Made by a program: the position numbers and the translations under genes
Assembly (NCBI GenBank): GCA_905250025.1
Contig: CAJNOJ010000001.1
Span: forward strand, 1,633,171-1,697,170
Direction of reading: 5' to 3'
Source of the DNA: Adineta ricciae
Taxonomy: Eukaryota > Rotifera > Eurotatoria > Adinetida > Adinetidae
Length of the DNA: 64,000 nt
Notes under the pieces: generated by a model
Databases searched by the model: none
What the model saw: the letters and a program-made list of their open reading frames with translations, nothing else
Told to the model about the DNA's origin: nothing
Shown: in pieces, positions 11,401 to 23,066 of the stretch
How positions within the stretch are numbered: position 1 is the stretch's first letter
Layout: every line of letters begins with the position of its first letter

Positions 11401-13552
11401 CAACCATGTCGCCTTTTCTTGTTCCCATGTATCGAAAAAGACAAAAATATCATCACAACCAATGCCAATCAAGATAAATGCTGACATTAAATTCATATAC
11501 GGAAATATCGGTATACGGTAAATTACTCGATAAACAAAGTAACTGACGCCAAGTGATAAAATAGCACCAATGACGATAATCAAAGCAATAGTTATACTTC
11601 GGAGATAGAGAACTGTTATTCCAACAATTAAGATTGCAGCCATAAGAACAAGTAACATATCTAAATATTTTCATCAAGTGGAACTTTTGACGCATTCTTC
11701 TTTTTGTTCTACTAACCTTTGTGTATTTGTGCCATAGCTGCTTTTTCTCTTACATTGGCTAAATTAAATGCAATTAGCTTGATAAATCGATCCTTATATG
11801 CTGATAATTTTCGCTTTCCACCAAAATATTTTCCAGCTATACCAACTAATTCCTTCTCTTTTAACTTTGGCGTTAACAAAATCACTTCTTCCGTTTGATT
11901 GATGCATTCATATTTACAATGACAGTACTTCTCACAATTACCATTCGGTGGACCTTGATCGACGCATGATTTCGTAGTGAAATTGTTTCTATAATCATCG
12001 ATACAACCACGTTCGTAGCAATATCTTCTTGAGAATGGTTGTCGTCTTAAACACATCGTTTGATCACGTGTACGATTGTATTTACTTATTTTATAATTGG
12101 TTATGTAGATCATCGATATCGATACTTTAGCGTTCACTTTCGATTGTTGAAAACTTTGAATGAATTGTTCATCAACGAAATGATCGAAGATGAATCGAGT
12201 GATATTCTTATAAAAGCATATATGTCTCAAGGCAGGATAGATGGCTTTGATTTGTTCTTGATGAGTCGAATAACCAGGATGATGTTCGATCACGACACGA
12301 TTGAGAAATTCATCACTCAATGGAATGTCCATATAACCATCGATATAATATGGTAGACATGTATGAAGTATCGAACGAAAGTGTTCGACATCGTCTGTTG
12401 TGATTAATTGACAGTCAGTTTTCGATGAATATAGAGCAACAAATGTCGATAAGGATAAGCTTGGAGTGTCATCAAGTGAGAGAAGATGTTTAAATTTCTT
12501 TTCCCATTGACAAATGGATTGTAGATATTCAAGTGATAGTAGATCAGCAGTTGGATCAATGCGTTCCATGTAAAATTCGATCATACCATCACGACCTAGA
12601 ATTTAATGACTTGATGGATGCTCGACCGAACGAATGTCCTTACCTGCTCGACCGCGATATTTTTCTTCGAGTAGAAAAGCATATGGTCGGAAAAGATCGA
12701 ATGATAAACGAGCCGATTGGTAATTTGTTCGATTGAACTGTGGAAGATTTCGGACGAAATCTAATACAGAAATATTGATTCTATAGAAGAAGAGAGCAAG
12801 TATAGCTTTTTTGTTTCATAAAATATTGACATTGATTTACATTTTATCATCTACATATTTAAATATGGAATTTTTAATATCAAAATGTCGGTTACGGTGC
12901 CATTTGTAGATTGAGGCTGCTTGCGAACCGTCTTTCTCGTTCTCATCATCTTCATCGTAATCAGGACTATCATCATCTCCTTCTTGATCGACATCGTAGA
13001 ACGTTTCATTCAAACTTCCATAGTCAAATAACTGATCCGATTGAGAATTGACACTTTTCTTTCTCCACAGATCATATTTGGCAAGAATATCAGACCGATA
13101 CGTGTTTTCATCGAGATTTTCAACAGTGATATTATAAAACTGACCAAATGCACCGAATAATTCGTTGGTATCTAATGGTAATTCATAGGCGAGACGAAAT
13201 CTTTCTGATGCATGACGTAGAACCATTAATTGAGAAAAGATCGTTCCTTTTCCACGCGCGCCCCATCCCTACGAAATAACAAACAATAAAGACTTATGTC
13301 TATTCGACTTCTTACCATTCGTGGATCGGAAAAATCTGGTAGTTGAGTAAAAACCAGACCAACAAGTGTTAGAATAACGCAGATGAAGACCACGAAACAT
13401 AGTACAAGCCAGTGATGACGGACCAGTACACGCGAATAGCTTTACAGAGAAAAAACGTTTAGAAAAATGACAGATCAGTAAATAAGAACCAATCCTGCTT
13501 CTAGACGTCTATAGAGTTCGCTTACTTACGTAATGTTGGAGAAGTATGACAT
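8431..13552 (-). CDS. disp: Dispatched-like RND transporter (sterol-sensing domain)
   Basis: A Patched/Dispatched-family membrane protein; Dispatched releases lipid-modified Hedgehog from producing cells. Fourteen exons in order: 13552-13530, 13439-13316, 13268-12841, 12780-12644, 12595-11717, 11660-11370, 11239-10878, 10826-10179, 10124-9786, 9728-9464, 9408-9130, 9078-8872, 8824-8636, 8582-8431; 1440 aa, all phases consistent. After the first membrane segment comes DFSDPRMGWGARGKGT, like the FxDPxxGFExRG segment of Dispatched. The membrane half-sites have GIGCDDIFVFFDTW (about residue 595) and VGLSVDFVVHFGVGYIH (about residue 1290). Both keep the Asp residues used for proton or sodium coupling in RND proteins. 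An acidic stretch (DDDSPDYDEDDE) and a Cys-rich region (about residues 390-450) lie in the first extracellular domain. The C-terminus WLFATFFFLPLCAIIGP is also Dispatched-like. Most introns are 49-60 nt; one is 130 nt. Confidence 0.92.
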
Positions 13553-15345
13553 TGTCGAACGTTTTTCAATCAGAAAATAATAGACCGATACAATAATATA
13601 AAATGTCTGTTCTACAAAAAGAAGTAATAAAAATGAAAATGATTGATTGCTCTTCTTTCATTTTATTTTTCTTCTCTCTCTCTCCTTCTAACACAATTTA
13701 CTTCTCTTCGTGCAGGTACTCGATTACATTTGTACTTCATATGCAAACTTAAAGTACACATTCTATGACATGTGAACACACATTATAATGACTAAAAATT
13801 CATCGATAATGCGTCATTTCGCCATCGAAAAGGAGAAAAATGTAATGAAACTGAAGTAAAAAGAGCGAACAGATAGCAATCTTTTCTATTAACGTACCGA
13901 GACGTTCTGGTATCGATGTTTCATCCTGTCACCACACCTACTCACATTGAATGAACCGAACGAAACTAAACAAGTCTTTTCACATGATCAACTAGCTTGT
14001 TTATTTAACTCTTTCGGTATTTAACATGAATACGCTAATTAGTTGACTCAGATATAATGATCGATACAAACTAGACTCTAAACAACAAAGGTAAAGAGAG
14101 AGAAAAAACAGCTTATCTAGTCATACATACATCGACTTTCTTGCTAAAGAATTCGTTTTAGTAAGGCTGTTAATGCCAAGTAAATTTATAAACAAACATG
14201 AAAATAAACGATCGAACGAGCAAGTAAGCAATGAAAATATACAAATCTTCTTAGCTCAATTTGTTGTTTTTCCTTCTGATTAATGTTTTTCTCCCGTGTT
14301 GTGATTCTGATACATTGACATTGTTGGAATTTCTATTTTTTTTTCTTTTTCTTCCTTCTTAAAATCTAAACGCGTCTACACACGCTAAGGTATTGTCTAT
14401 AACATTACTATGACTCCTGATTAAAAGAGACGATCGAGATTGCTTTGTCCTTCAGAACTACCCGAAGTACTATTTTCAATATTCATGTGTTTCTACGTGC
14501 GGAAATCATCTTTTGAATCCGCTCAATACCCGCTGAGTCTAATGATGCATTGCAAAAAAGAAAATGAGCAAAACTTACCACGACAACATTGAGACGAGAG
14601 AAAATAGTCTTTTATCCTCTTATGAAAAACGCGACACGCACATTGAGAAGTAGGGATATATTTTCAAGGTCGCTCTAATGTGATGCAGAGAAGGAATGAT
14701 ATTGAACATTTGAAGAAATTGGTCATAGAAGGAAAATATTTTAAAAAATGTGTTCGTCGTTAAATGAAGCATTTTTTCATTCGACATCTTGCATTTATTT
14801 GTCTTGAATATTTGTTGTTATATCTGAAGTAGGAAAAGAGAAAGCAAAATCGCTGTTCGTAATAATGAGTAAGAAGACATTGACATGCTACAAATATCAG
14901 AGTAACTTTTTTCTCGATGAAAATGAATTTTATGTGAAGGTTTGTTATTCTGTTGCATAAAAGTATCTTGAAAAAGAAAAGAACAAGTTGAAACTGTCGT
15001 TATTTTATGAGTTGTGTCTACACCTGAATTTCAATCAAACAACGATATCTTTGATTGTCGATTGAAAATATAGCACAGACTATAAAAGAAAAAGGAATTC
15101 GTTTTCACCTTGAAACAAAGCTATTATTTTACTTTGAGGTTAAAAAAATGATCTCGGTTTCGCAGGCAATCGGCCACGAAAACAAAATGGTATATACTAC
15201 TAATCAGTTTTTCAAACCATATTTACTTAGTGACAGATGAATACGTGTGTCATGGTTGAATGAAGCGCATTTTAAAAAAATGCATGTGTTCACCTAATAT
15301 TATGTATTTGTGTTTGATCGAATCTATCCGCTGACTGTCTTCTGA
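13553..15345. other. 1.8-kb intergenic region, no gene supported
   Basis: AT-rich sequence between the starts of two divergent genes (Dispatched-like, minus; SLC17-like, plus), so it should contain both promoters. A TC-rich tract lies at about 13670-13690. Short open frames on both strands have no recognisable content. Splice-like signals on the minus strand around 14440-14640 could be a 5' UTR exon, but no consistent coding frame is found. Confidence 0.4.
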
Positions 15346-17084
15346 ATGATTAATGAAATAGCGCTCGTTCGGCCACGATTTGTTCCGTCGACAAGATTTC
15401 TTTTATCGCTACTTGTTTGCTTCGCATTTGTGGTACAATATGCGCAGCGAATTAATTTATCGATTGCTATTATCTGTATGGTTCGCCGGAAAACATCTGA
15501 CTCTGATGAGCAACAAAATACAATTAGTGATCGCATAAGTTTCGTATTCGAAGAGACAACATTCCACTGGAGCGAATGGGATCAACAAATCATTCTCGGT
15601 TCTTATTGGGCTGGTTACCTATTGACTCTCATTCCAAGTACGCCTAGAAATATCTTTTTATATATAGAAAAAAGATGAACTCTTCTGTTCTTCAGGTGGT
15701 TGGTTATCAATATCCTTGGGAGCAAAACTAATGTCTGCCATTGCAATTTTCCTTAGCTCATCAGCTACAATCGCGCTTATTAGTATTTATTACTTCGAAA
15801 ATATTTCATTTCTACTTGTTGTTAGCTTACGAATACTCATCGGTGCTGCTCATGGTACTCTCTTTCCAGTCACCTATACACTTTGGTCACAATGGGCAGT
15901 ACCTAACGAACGCGGCACTTTGGCATCAATCGGTTTTTCTGGAACCAACATCGGAACGTGTATGACTAAGATCATATTTTTGCAACATTATAGAATTGAT
16001 TTGTTTTATAGCACTGGCAGTCCTTGTCGGTGGTCTCTTTTGTCGTTATATAGATTCCGGTTGGATCTACACATTTCTTCTATCAGGTATTCTTGGCTTT
16101 ATCTGGTTACCATTATGGTTATGGCAGGTGTCTGATGCGCCAGAAAACCATCGAAGTATTAGTAATGCCGAACGAGAATACATTGTTGGTATCATCGGAA
16201 AAAATTCACAGCGTCGTTCTATATCATTATCTGCATTGCCGTGGAAGACTATTGTCCGTTCAAAGCCGATTATAGCATTATTCCTAACGGAAACATGTCA
16301 ACTTTTCGCCTTATTTTTCTTTCTTACTAATTTCGGCAAAATTCTGCGAGAAATTCAACAAATTCCTAGTCAATATACCGGTTATATACTAGCTTGTGGA
16401 TTCATCTTCATGTTAGTCGGAAATATATCAGCAGGTAAATGCTATATTTTATAGTTAGACCTTGGTAACGATTATGAATATTGATTGATGAATAGGAATT
16501 GCTGCAGATAATCTCGTTCGAAGAAACTTTATGACATTGGTAGGAGTGCGAAAGCTATTCAATTCTTTGGGCTCATTCATACCTTGTCTATGTATGATTG
16601 TATTCTGCTTTTGCGATGAAAAACGGAGAATACTAGGCGTAATTAACGCTATACTCTTCCTTTTAAGTTCAGGTAAATTATTTTTTATACAGTTTTTTGA
16701 AACATCTGTCAAAATATAGGTTTTTCGTATGGCTCTGGTTATATTGTGAACTATGCAGATGTTGTACCGGCATATGCTGGTTTAATTTTTGGCATCGTCA
16801 CTACAATTTCATCGTTTGGCGCAGTAATCGCAAATATAATAGCAGGAATCGTGATTAAACAGCCCATACTTGAAGACTGGAGAAAATTGTATATTCTCTT
16901 CGGTATTGTTTATCTTGTCGGTGGACTAGCTTTCATGTTATGGGCTTCAGCTACACCAGAGAAATGGGCTACTTTGGAATCTCAACAAGAAAAAGAAACT
17001 ATCGAAGAGACAGTACCAATGAAAGAGAGTGAACCGAACGATATTGGAACTCGGAGGGATGAACATTTGTATATCAATGCTTAG
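15346..17084 (+). CDS. SLC17-type MFS anion transporter
   Basis: A major facilitator superfamily membrane protein, most like the SLC17 family (sialin, vesicular glutamate, Na-phosphate transporters). Exons 15346-15637, 15696-15959, 16012-16434, 16496-16672 and 16720-17084; 506 aa, a usual SLC17 length. The first membrane segment is followed by VQYAQRINLSIAIICM, matching the RVNLSVAIVAM-type SLC17 motif. Then come a luminal loop with FHWSEWDQQIILGSYWAGYL, the RILIGAAHGTLFPVTYTLWSQW segment and PNERGTLASIGFSGTNIGT. About 12 hydrophobic helices are present and the tail is acidic and cytosolic. The second intron was placed with donor GTATGA and acceptor TTTTATAG because nearer acceptors break the frame. 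The substrate cannot be told from sequence. Confidence 0.9.
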
Positions 17085-17456
17085 ATCATTCGAATTCCAA
17101 AATAAAATCAGAAGACTACTCAAGAAATATAAAAGATATGTGTATAGTGAAAGAAACATTCAAAGTAAATGACAGCAGTGAACTTCAAGTCTCAGTGACA
17201 CTAATAAGTCTTGATATATCCTAATGAATGAATGGCATCACGCAAAGTACACTTTCTAATTGTTCTGTGAAAGATGTCGCTATCTGCCACCTTCGTGAGG
17301 CATTAGTAATTTCTTAATGGTTTTGTATACAATGCGCTATGAATCCAAGAGTTATTTCTTCTCCGTTATGTTGTGATGTTACCTTTTATGTCATTCGGTG
17401 AATTGTCTTTTCTATGTCTGCCTATACTTTAGATATAATCGTTTATTTGAAATAAA
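17085..17456. other. Intergenic, no gene seen
   Basis: Contains the end of the SLC17-like transcript and the promoter side of the PP2A subunit gene. No coding exon is seen. Confidence 0.35.
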
Positions 17457-19857
17457 ATGGCTTCAGGAGATGTTCAATCGGATGAAAGTCTTTATCCAAT
17501 TGCCGTTTTAATCGACGAACTACGCAATGAAGATGTTCAAGTAAGTTCTTTCTTTTCACAAAAGATTTCGTGTCTAATCGATGTTTGATTTCAGTTACGC
17601 TTAAATAGTATCAAGAAACTGTCAACTATCGCATTGGCACTTGGTGTCGACCGTACACGATCTGAACTTATACCATTTCTTACCGGTTTGTTGATGGATC
17701 ATTTCCATCGATTGACGTATGTTTCTTTCTTGTAGACACGATATATGACGAAGATGAAGTTCTTTTGGCATTGGCAGAGCAACTAGGAACTTTTACCCAA
17801 CTTGTCGGTGGTGAAAGTTACGTTCATGTTTTATTGGTAGGAATCAATTAATAGATTCGTCCCATCGTCAGGAAAGATTGCTTGTCTGTTTAGCCACCGT
17901 TGGAAAGTTTGGCACAAGTCGAAGAGACAATTGTACGTGACAAAGCGGTCGAATCATTACGGACTTTAGCACCACAACATTCAGCAACTGACTTAGAAAC
18001 GTACTTTATTCCAACAGTTAAGCGCTTAGCACAAGGCGATTGGTTTACGTCACGTACATCGGCATCAGGTCTTGTTTCTGTTTGTTATTCACGTGTTTCA
18101 AACCATGTCAAAGGCGAATTACGACAGTGAGTTCTTCTGGCTGGAAATAATGATTTTTCTAATTGAGTTTTCGTTATAAGATTGTTCAAAAGTCTCTGCC
18201 AAGATGATACACCTATGGTTCGCCGTGCAGCTGCATCGAAATTAGGAGAATTTGCTAAAGTTGTCGAATCCGAATATTTACGTCAAGAACTCGTCCCGCT
18301 GTTTACAAATTTAGCAAATGATGAACAGGATAGTGTACGTTTGTTAGCAATTGAAGCCGGTATTGCTATGGCTGCTCTATTTCGACACGAAGATTTGGAA
18401 CAACAAATGATGCAAACATTACGTACGGCCACTGAAGATAAATCATGGCGTGTACGTTACGTTGTAGCTGATAAACTTGTTGATGTAAGTCAAGGCTGAT
18501 GTCGAAAAGGGAGAGAAATCATTTTTATTTTCAGTTACAAAACGCGGTTGGTCCGGAAATAACAAAGAATGATTTAGTTGGCGCGTATTGTTCTTTATTA
18601 AAAGATCCTGAAGCTGAAGTTCGTGCGGCAGCAGCTTCGAAATTGAAAGATTTCTGTAATAATCTACCAGCTGACACACGCGAACAAATCATCATGTCAC
18701 AAATTTTACCATGTGTCAAGGATATGGTCGGCGATATGAATCAACATGTGAAATCTGCTTTAGCCTCAGTTATTATGGGTCTTTCGCCAATACTTGGAAA
18801 GGATAAGTATGTCTCGCGGGAAGATATCATTTCGATGAACCATCCCATCACTTGTTCTTTCCTTTAGTACACTCGAACATCTTCTTCCACTTTTTCTTAA
18901 TCAACTAAAAGATGATTATCCTGAAGTTCGATTGAATATTATTTCCAATCTCGAATGCATCAATGAAGTATGGTAGAAATAGTGCATAGAATCGATTGAT
19001 TATCAGTCATTTGTTCATAGGTTATTGGCGTTCGTCAATTATCTCAAAGTCTTCTTCCGGCTATTGTCGAATTGGCCAGTGATGCCAAATGGCGTGTTCG
19101 TCTCGGCATTATCGAGTACATGCCGCTCTTAGCTGGTCAACTTGTAAGTAGTTTCCATTTCAATCAACGTGGACTATTTCTATGATTGAATATTTGTTCT
19201 AGGGTCCAGAATTTTTCGACGAAAAATTGAGCAGTCTTTGCATGAGTTGGCTCACTGATCATGTCTTTGCTATTCGTGAAGCTGCAACAAATAATTTAAA
19301 GAAATTAGTTGAAAAATTCGGCCGTGATTGGGCACAAAACACAGTCATACCTAAAGTCATCCAACTAGCTCGTGATCAGAACTATTTATATCGAATGACA
19401 TGTTTATTTGCTATTAATGTACGTAGATCATAACTCCAACTCTTCTCCTTGCTAGACCTGCTTCTTTTCCTATTAGGTCTTAGCTGAACCCTGTGGTCAA
19501 GAAGTCACACAAAGAATGATGTTACCTACAGTCATCACGCTCGTCAGTGATCCTGTTGCTAATGTACGATTTAATGTTGCGAAAACTCTTCATCGTATCT
19601 ATCCAGTATTGGATTCCAGGTAAATTAGTAAAGATGTCTATTTATTGCGTACATGTTTTTCTTTAGCGTATTGGCATCACACGTCAAACCTGCACTGGAC
19701 AAATTAAGTCAAGATGGTGATCATGATGTTCAGTATTTCGCGAGTGAAGCTCTTGAAAGTAAGTTTATTATTCTTCGCAAAAAAGAACACAATACCGAAA
19801 ATTTTCCAACTGTATAAAACCAATGTTGATCTTGTAGAAGTTATCGAAGCTTTATAA
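17457..19857 (+). CDS. PPP2R1A: PP2A scaffold subunit A (PR65), HEAT repeats
   Basis: The structural A subunit of protein phosphatase 2A, which holds the catalytic and regulatory B subunits. Twelve exons: 17457-17540, 17595-17685, 17736-17836, 17894-18126, 18181-18484, 18535-18806, 18868-18967, 19021-19143, 19203-19418, 19477-19619, 19667-19758, 19838-19857; 592 aa against the usual 589. The protein is a run of about 15 HEAT repeats. Diagnostic stretches are [87 protein letters not shown] and [18 protein letters not shown]. All junctions are in phase. The last exon encodes only the final six residues. Confidence 0.97.
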
Positions 19858-20868
19858 AGAAAAAGAGATTCTTGCTATTGGTTGGTAGTTGTTTGAACTA
19901 TGTGTGACAGTATGAGCAGTACTTTTCTTGCTTTTGAATAATTCTAGATACTAACAGAATTGAAATTCTTTTACAAAAATTTGATTTCATCAATTTGTTT
20001 CTCTTGTATATTATAGTGTTACCCAAAGCTTGATGAATTTCAACATCGGACATCTTGTTCTCTTATTTTATTTGTAATTCTGGTTTTCTTTCTTTTTTCT
20101 GCTACCCTTTAATGTTGTCATATTTCTCGTATTCTCTCTTTTCTTTTGGCGTCATCAGTTCGATTTTACATTAGTTTTCTATAAGAAAACATTTCTATAT
20201 ATATACATATTACACTTTATTTTCTCTCTTTCTCTGCCAGAAAACAAAACAGAATAGTGTACTTTTTCTCTCTTCGTCTGATTGAACAACACGGAAATTT
20301 ATCAAATAAAGAAGATCAAAAACTCATCAGTTGATCGCAAAGTGTTCGTTCGTTTCTGATAGACAACGTGCACCAAGAATCAGTTTAAAACATCAGTTCT
20401 ATAGGAGAAGAACTTCGAACTCGGCTAATAAAATATTGATTGATAAGTGCAGCTGTACCCTCGCTGTGTACAGTATTTGCATTTAACATCAGGACGTATA
20501 TTACACAGAGTGTTGGTGCTGAAGTTGTCACCGAGAAATATACCGACATAAATAAAGATAGTTGAATCTTAGCAATACGAAAACCATCGTATCAAAGACC
20601 CCCGAACGTCATAAGAATGAATTTCAGGTTTTATCTGAAATATTTGCTCTAATCAATCTTACACCACGACTTGGTCATAACACTTCATGCTAACCAATAT
20701 ATCTATGCATCCTCCACGATGAATCACGTTCGATGTATAATCGATGACGCGACTTGCACAACATTTTACGTGTTCTGTCTGTAATTTCACAACATAGCAT
20801 GAATAAGATGCATTTGCCAGGCACGCTATAAAAGTGCACTTCTTCTTTACAATTTCTCATCGTCTACC
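19858..20868. promoter_or_regulatory. Intergenic region with TATA box of the AAA gene
   Basis: No coding exon is seen. A TATA box (TATAAAAG) is at 20827-20834, about 35 bases before the ATG at 20869, so the 5' UTR of the AAA gene must be very short. The first half is probably the PP2A subunit 3' UTR, with AATAAA signals. Confidence 0.5.
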
Positions 20869-22181
20869 ATGCCAGGAAAAACTCAAACTGTGATGAATGG
20901 TAACGGTGGCGACAAGTCATACGCCGGTGCTTGCATTGACGTCGACACCAATAGTTTTCTTTTATTCGGTCCAGAAAATCGTTATAGTGAAATTCCAGCT
21001 CTTCGACTTTTCCTTGGTAAATACAAAATTTATCCATCGACTATTGAATGTCAAACTGATGACGATGGCCTTTATTTCCATACTACAACCATTCTGAATT
21101 ATATTCATGAAGAATTCGGTCATGATCTCGGAAAAGATTGTATTACACAAAAATACAATCGAAAAATCAAGAAAAATTACAACAGTGGTCGTCTGATTGA
21201 TCTTGGCAATGGAGTTATGATTGATTTCATTGAATCATACCTGGATAATGAAGTTCAAAATCCTAATAAACTCAAACCCGATCATCCGGAGAATTATTTT
21301 CTCATTTGTGAACAAATCAAAATCTATCATTTACCAAATCAAGAACCATTAGCTGAAAGTTTAGACAGCAAAATCAAAGAAATGACTGTCTTCTCATCAA
21401 AATCCTGTACTTTACAAATGGTCTGCCGCAATTCATGCGGTTTTTATCTCAGTGCAATTAAAATTAAAAAACCATTGATCACCGATCTTGCTCTGCATTA
21501 TGGTAGAAAATTTGTGAATGTGCACGATAAGATTCTCAAAAATCTCAATACCAAAGATTCCAAAGGCATCGTCCTTTTACACGGTATTCCCGGTTCAGGT
21601 AAATATCCATTCAATTTGATGTTCTCATGTCTATTCACCTGGTGATCGTTTAGGCAAAACCCATTACATACGATATCTGATTCAAGAAGTTCAAGATAAA
21701 ACATTGATCTATGTACCACCAGACATGGCGAAAGAAATCTCATCACCTCAATTTCTTCCATTTCTGATGGAATGGCAAAATGCTATTCTAATCATCGAAG
21801 ACGCCGAAAATATCATCAAAGATCGAAGTGAAACATCAACACCTTCACAAGCTGTTGCTAATCTTCTTAACTTGTAAGTCTAATCTAAATTAGTGTCGAC
21901 TAGAATCTATTGGTTGGTTTTCTAGATCCGACGGTTTACTAGGCGATGCTATGCATCAACAAATTATCGCCACATTCAACTGTGATTTAACAATTATTGA
22001 TCCAGCTTTATTACGAAAAGGTCGATTGATTGCTAATTATGAATTCAACAAACTTGATATTGAAAGTTCCAAGATTTTATCAGATAAATTAGGATACGGC
22101 ACTGAACAAATAACTGAACCAATGACATTGGCTGAAATTTATAACCAAGGCACCACAGAAGAGAATGAATTGGAGAATTAA
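20869..22181 (+). CDS. AAA-type ATPase, function unknown
   Basis: Exons 20869-21598, 21654-21873 and 21926-22181; 401 aa. The N-terminal 230 residues have no family I can name. The C-terminal half is an AAA ATPase: Walker A HGIPGSGKTHY (about residues 237-246) is split by intron 1, Walker B is AILIIEDAEN (about 286-295), sensor 1 is IIATFNCDL, and an arginine-finger-like segment is LLRKGRLIANYEF. The Walker B reads I-I-E-D, so Asp follows Glu and the usual DE pair is reversed. The order and spacing resemble BCS1-type and bacterial AAA proteins, but there is no membrane anchor. Bacterial origin by transfer is possible in a bdelloid and is only a hypothesis; the two introns show that it is a resident gene. 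Confidence 0.75.
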
Positions 22182-23066
22182 TTCGCATTATTCCAAATCG
22201 TTGTCATGTTTTGACTTGAAGTTTAATAAACAAAAAACCGATGTAAAAAAAAAACTCCGACTTTCGCCTCTCGTTCGTTCGACTGTACAAGAGGCTTATT
22301 TTGACAAACCCGCCGATATTTTTCTTCTATTGTCGATCTAACATCGCTTTGCGATTGTGGAAAATAAGATACTGTCGAAGTAATATGTATCGGAGGAAGA
22401 ACAAGAGGAAAATGTGACGACGAAGACGATGTACATGTTTATAATACACACACACATATATATTCTCTTGACATGCCATAGGTATTGGCGTCATTTAAGC
22501 TGGCAAAAAAACATTTGGCATACTCGAGAATTTGTTATTGGTAGTAGGAAAAGAAAAAAAAAACATCAACAACAACAACAACACAAACGATGGGGATAGT
22601 TAGAGAGGGGGGAAAAGCATCTTTATCCTGTTTTCTCTGATTTTGGTGCCTAGCAGAGTAGAAAAAAAAGCTATCTGATAATATAAGTTGTTCTCAACTA
22701 GCGTTAGATAGAAAGGTTACACACATCTCAAGACCGACTAATCATATATTGAGATTACTTTAGACGAAAGACAAGAATTAAATAAAAGGTACTTATTTAT
22801 ATTTATAGTAACATGTCACTTCAATCAAGTATTTTGTGCGTAACTGTATGACGACAAACATATATATTACAGAGTTTTTTTCTATTTTAAAAAAAGAAGA
22901 TTATTTGCATATTTTCGAAAATATCTCACCAGATGACAGACTTTTTTTGACATGATATTTTCTCCATATGGAGGCTAAAGAAGCGTTACGCTTTCTGAAT
23001 GTGTTTGTGTGTGTGTGTCACTTCTTGTATTAATTTAAACGATTAGATATATTGGAATCTTTAGCG
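22182..23066. other. Intergenic, simple repeats only
   Basis: Contains short microsatellites: CA/TA alternation near 22447-22462, a CAA-type run near 22565-22585 and a GT run near 23005-23018. No coding exon is seen. It is upstream of the PDZ-LIM gene. Confidence 0.45.

Noticed and set aside
14430-14650. Minus-strand splice-like chain upstream of the Dispatched gene, ending in a short Ser/Gly-rich or ARRNT tail
   Set aside because: The donor and acceptor look good, but every coding frame meets a stop on the 5' side with no acceptor in between. It is better read as a possible 5' UTR exon or chance.
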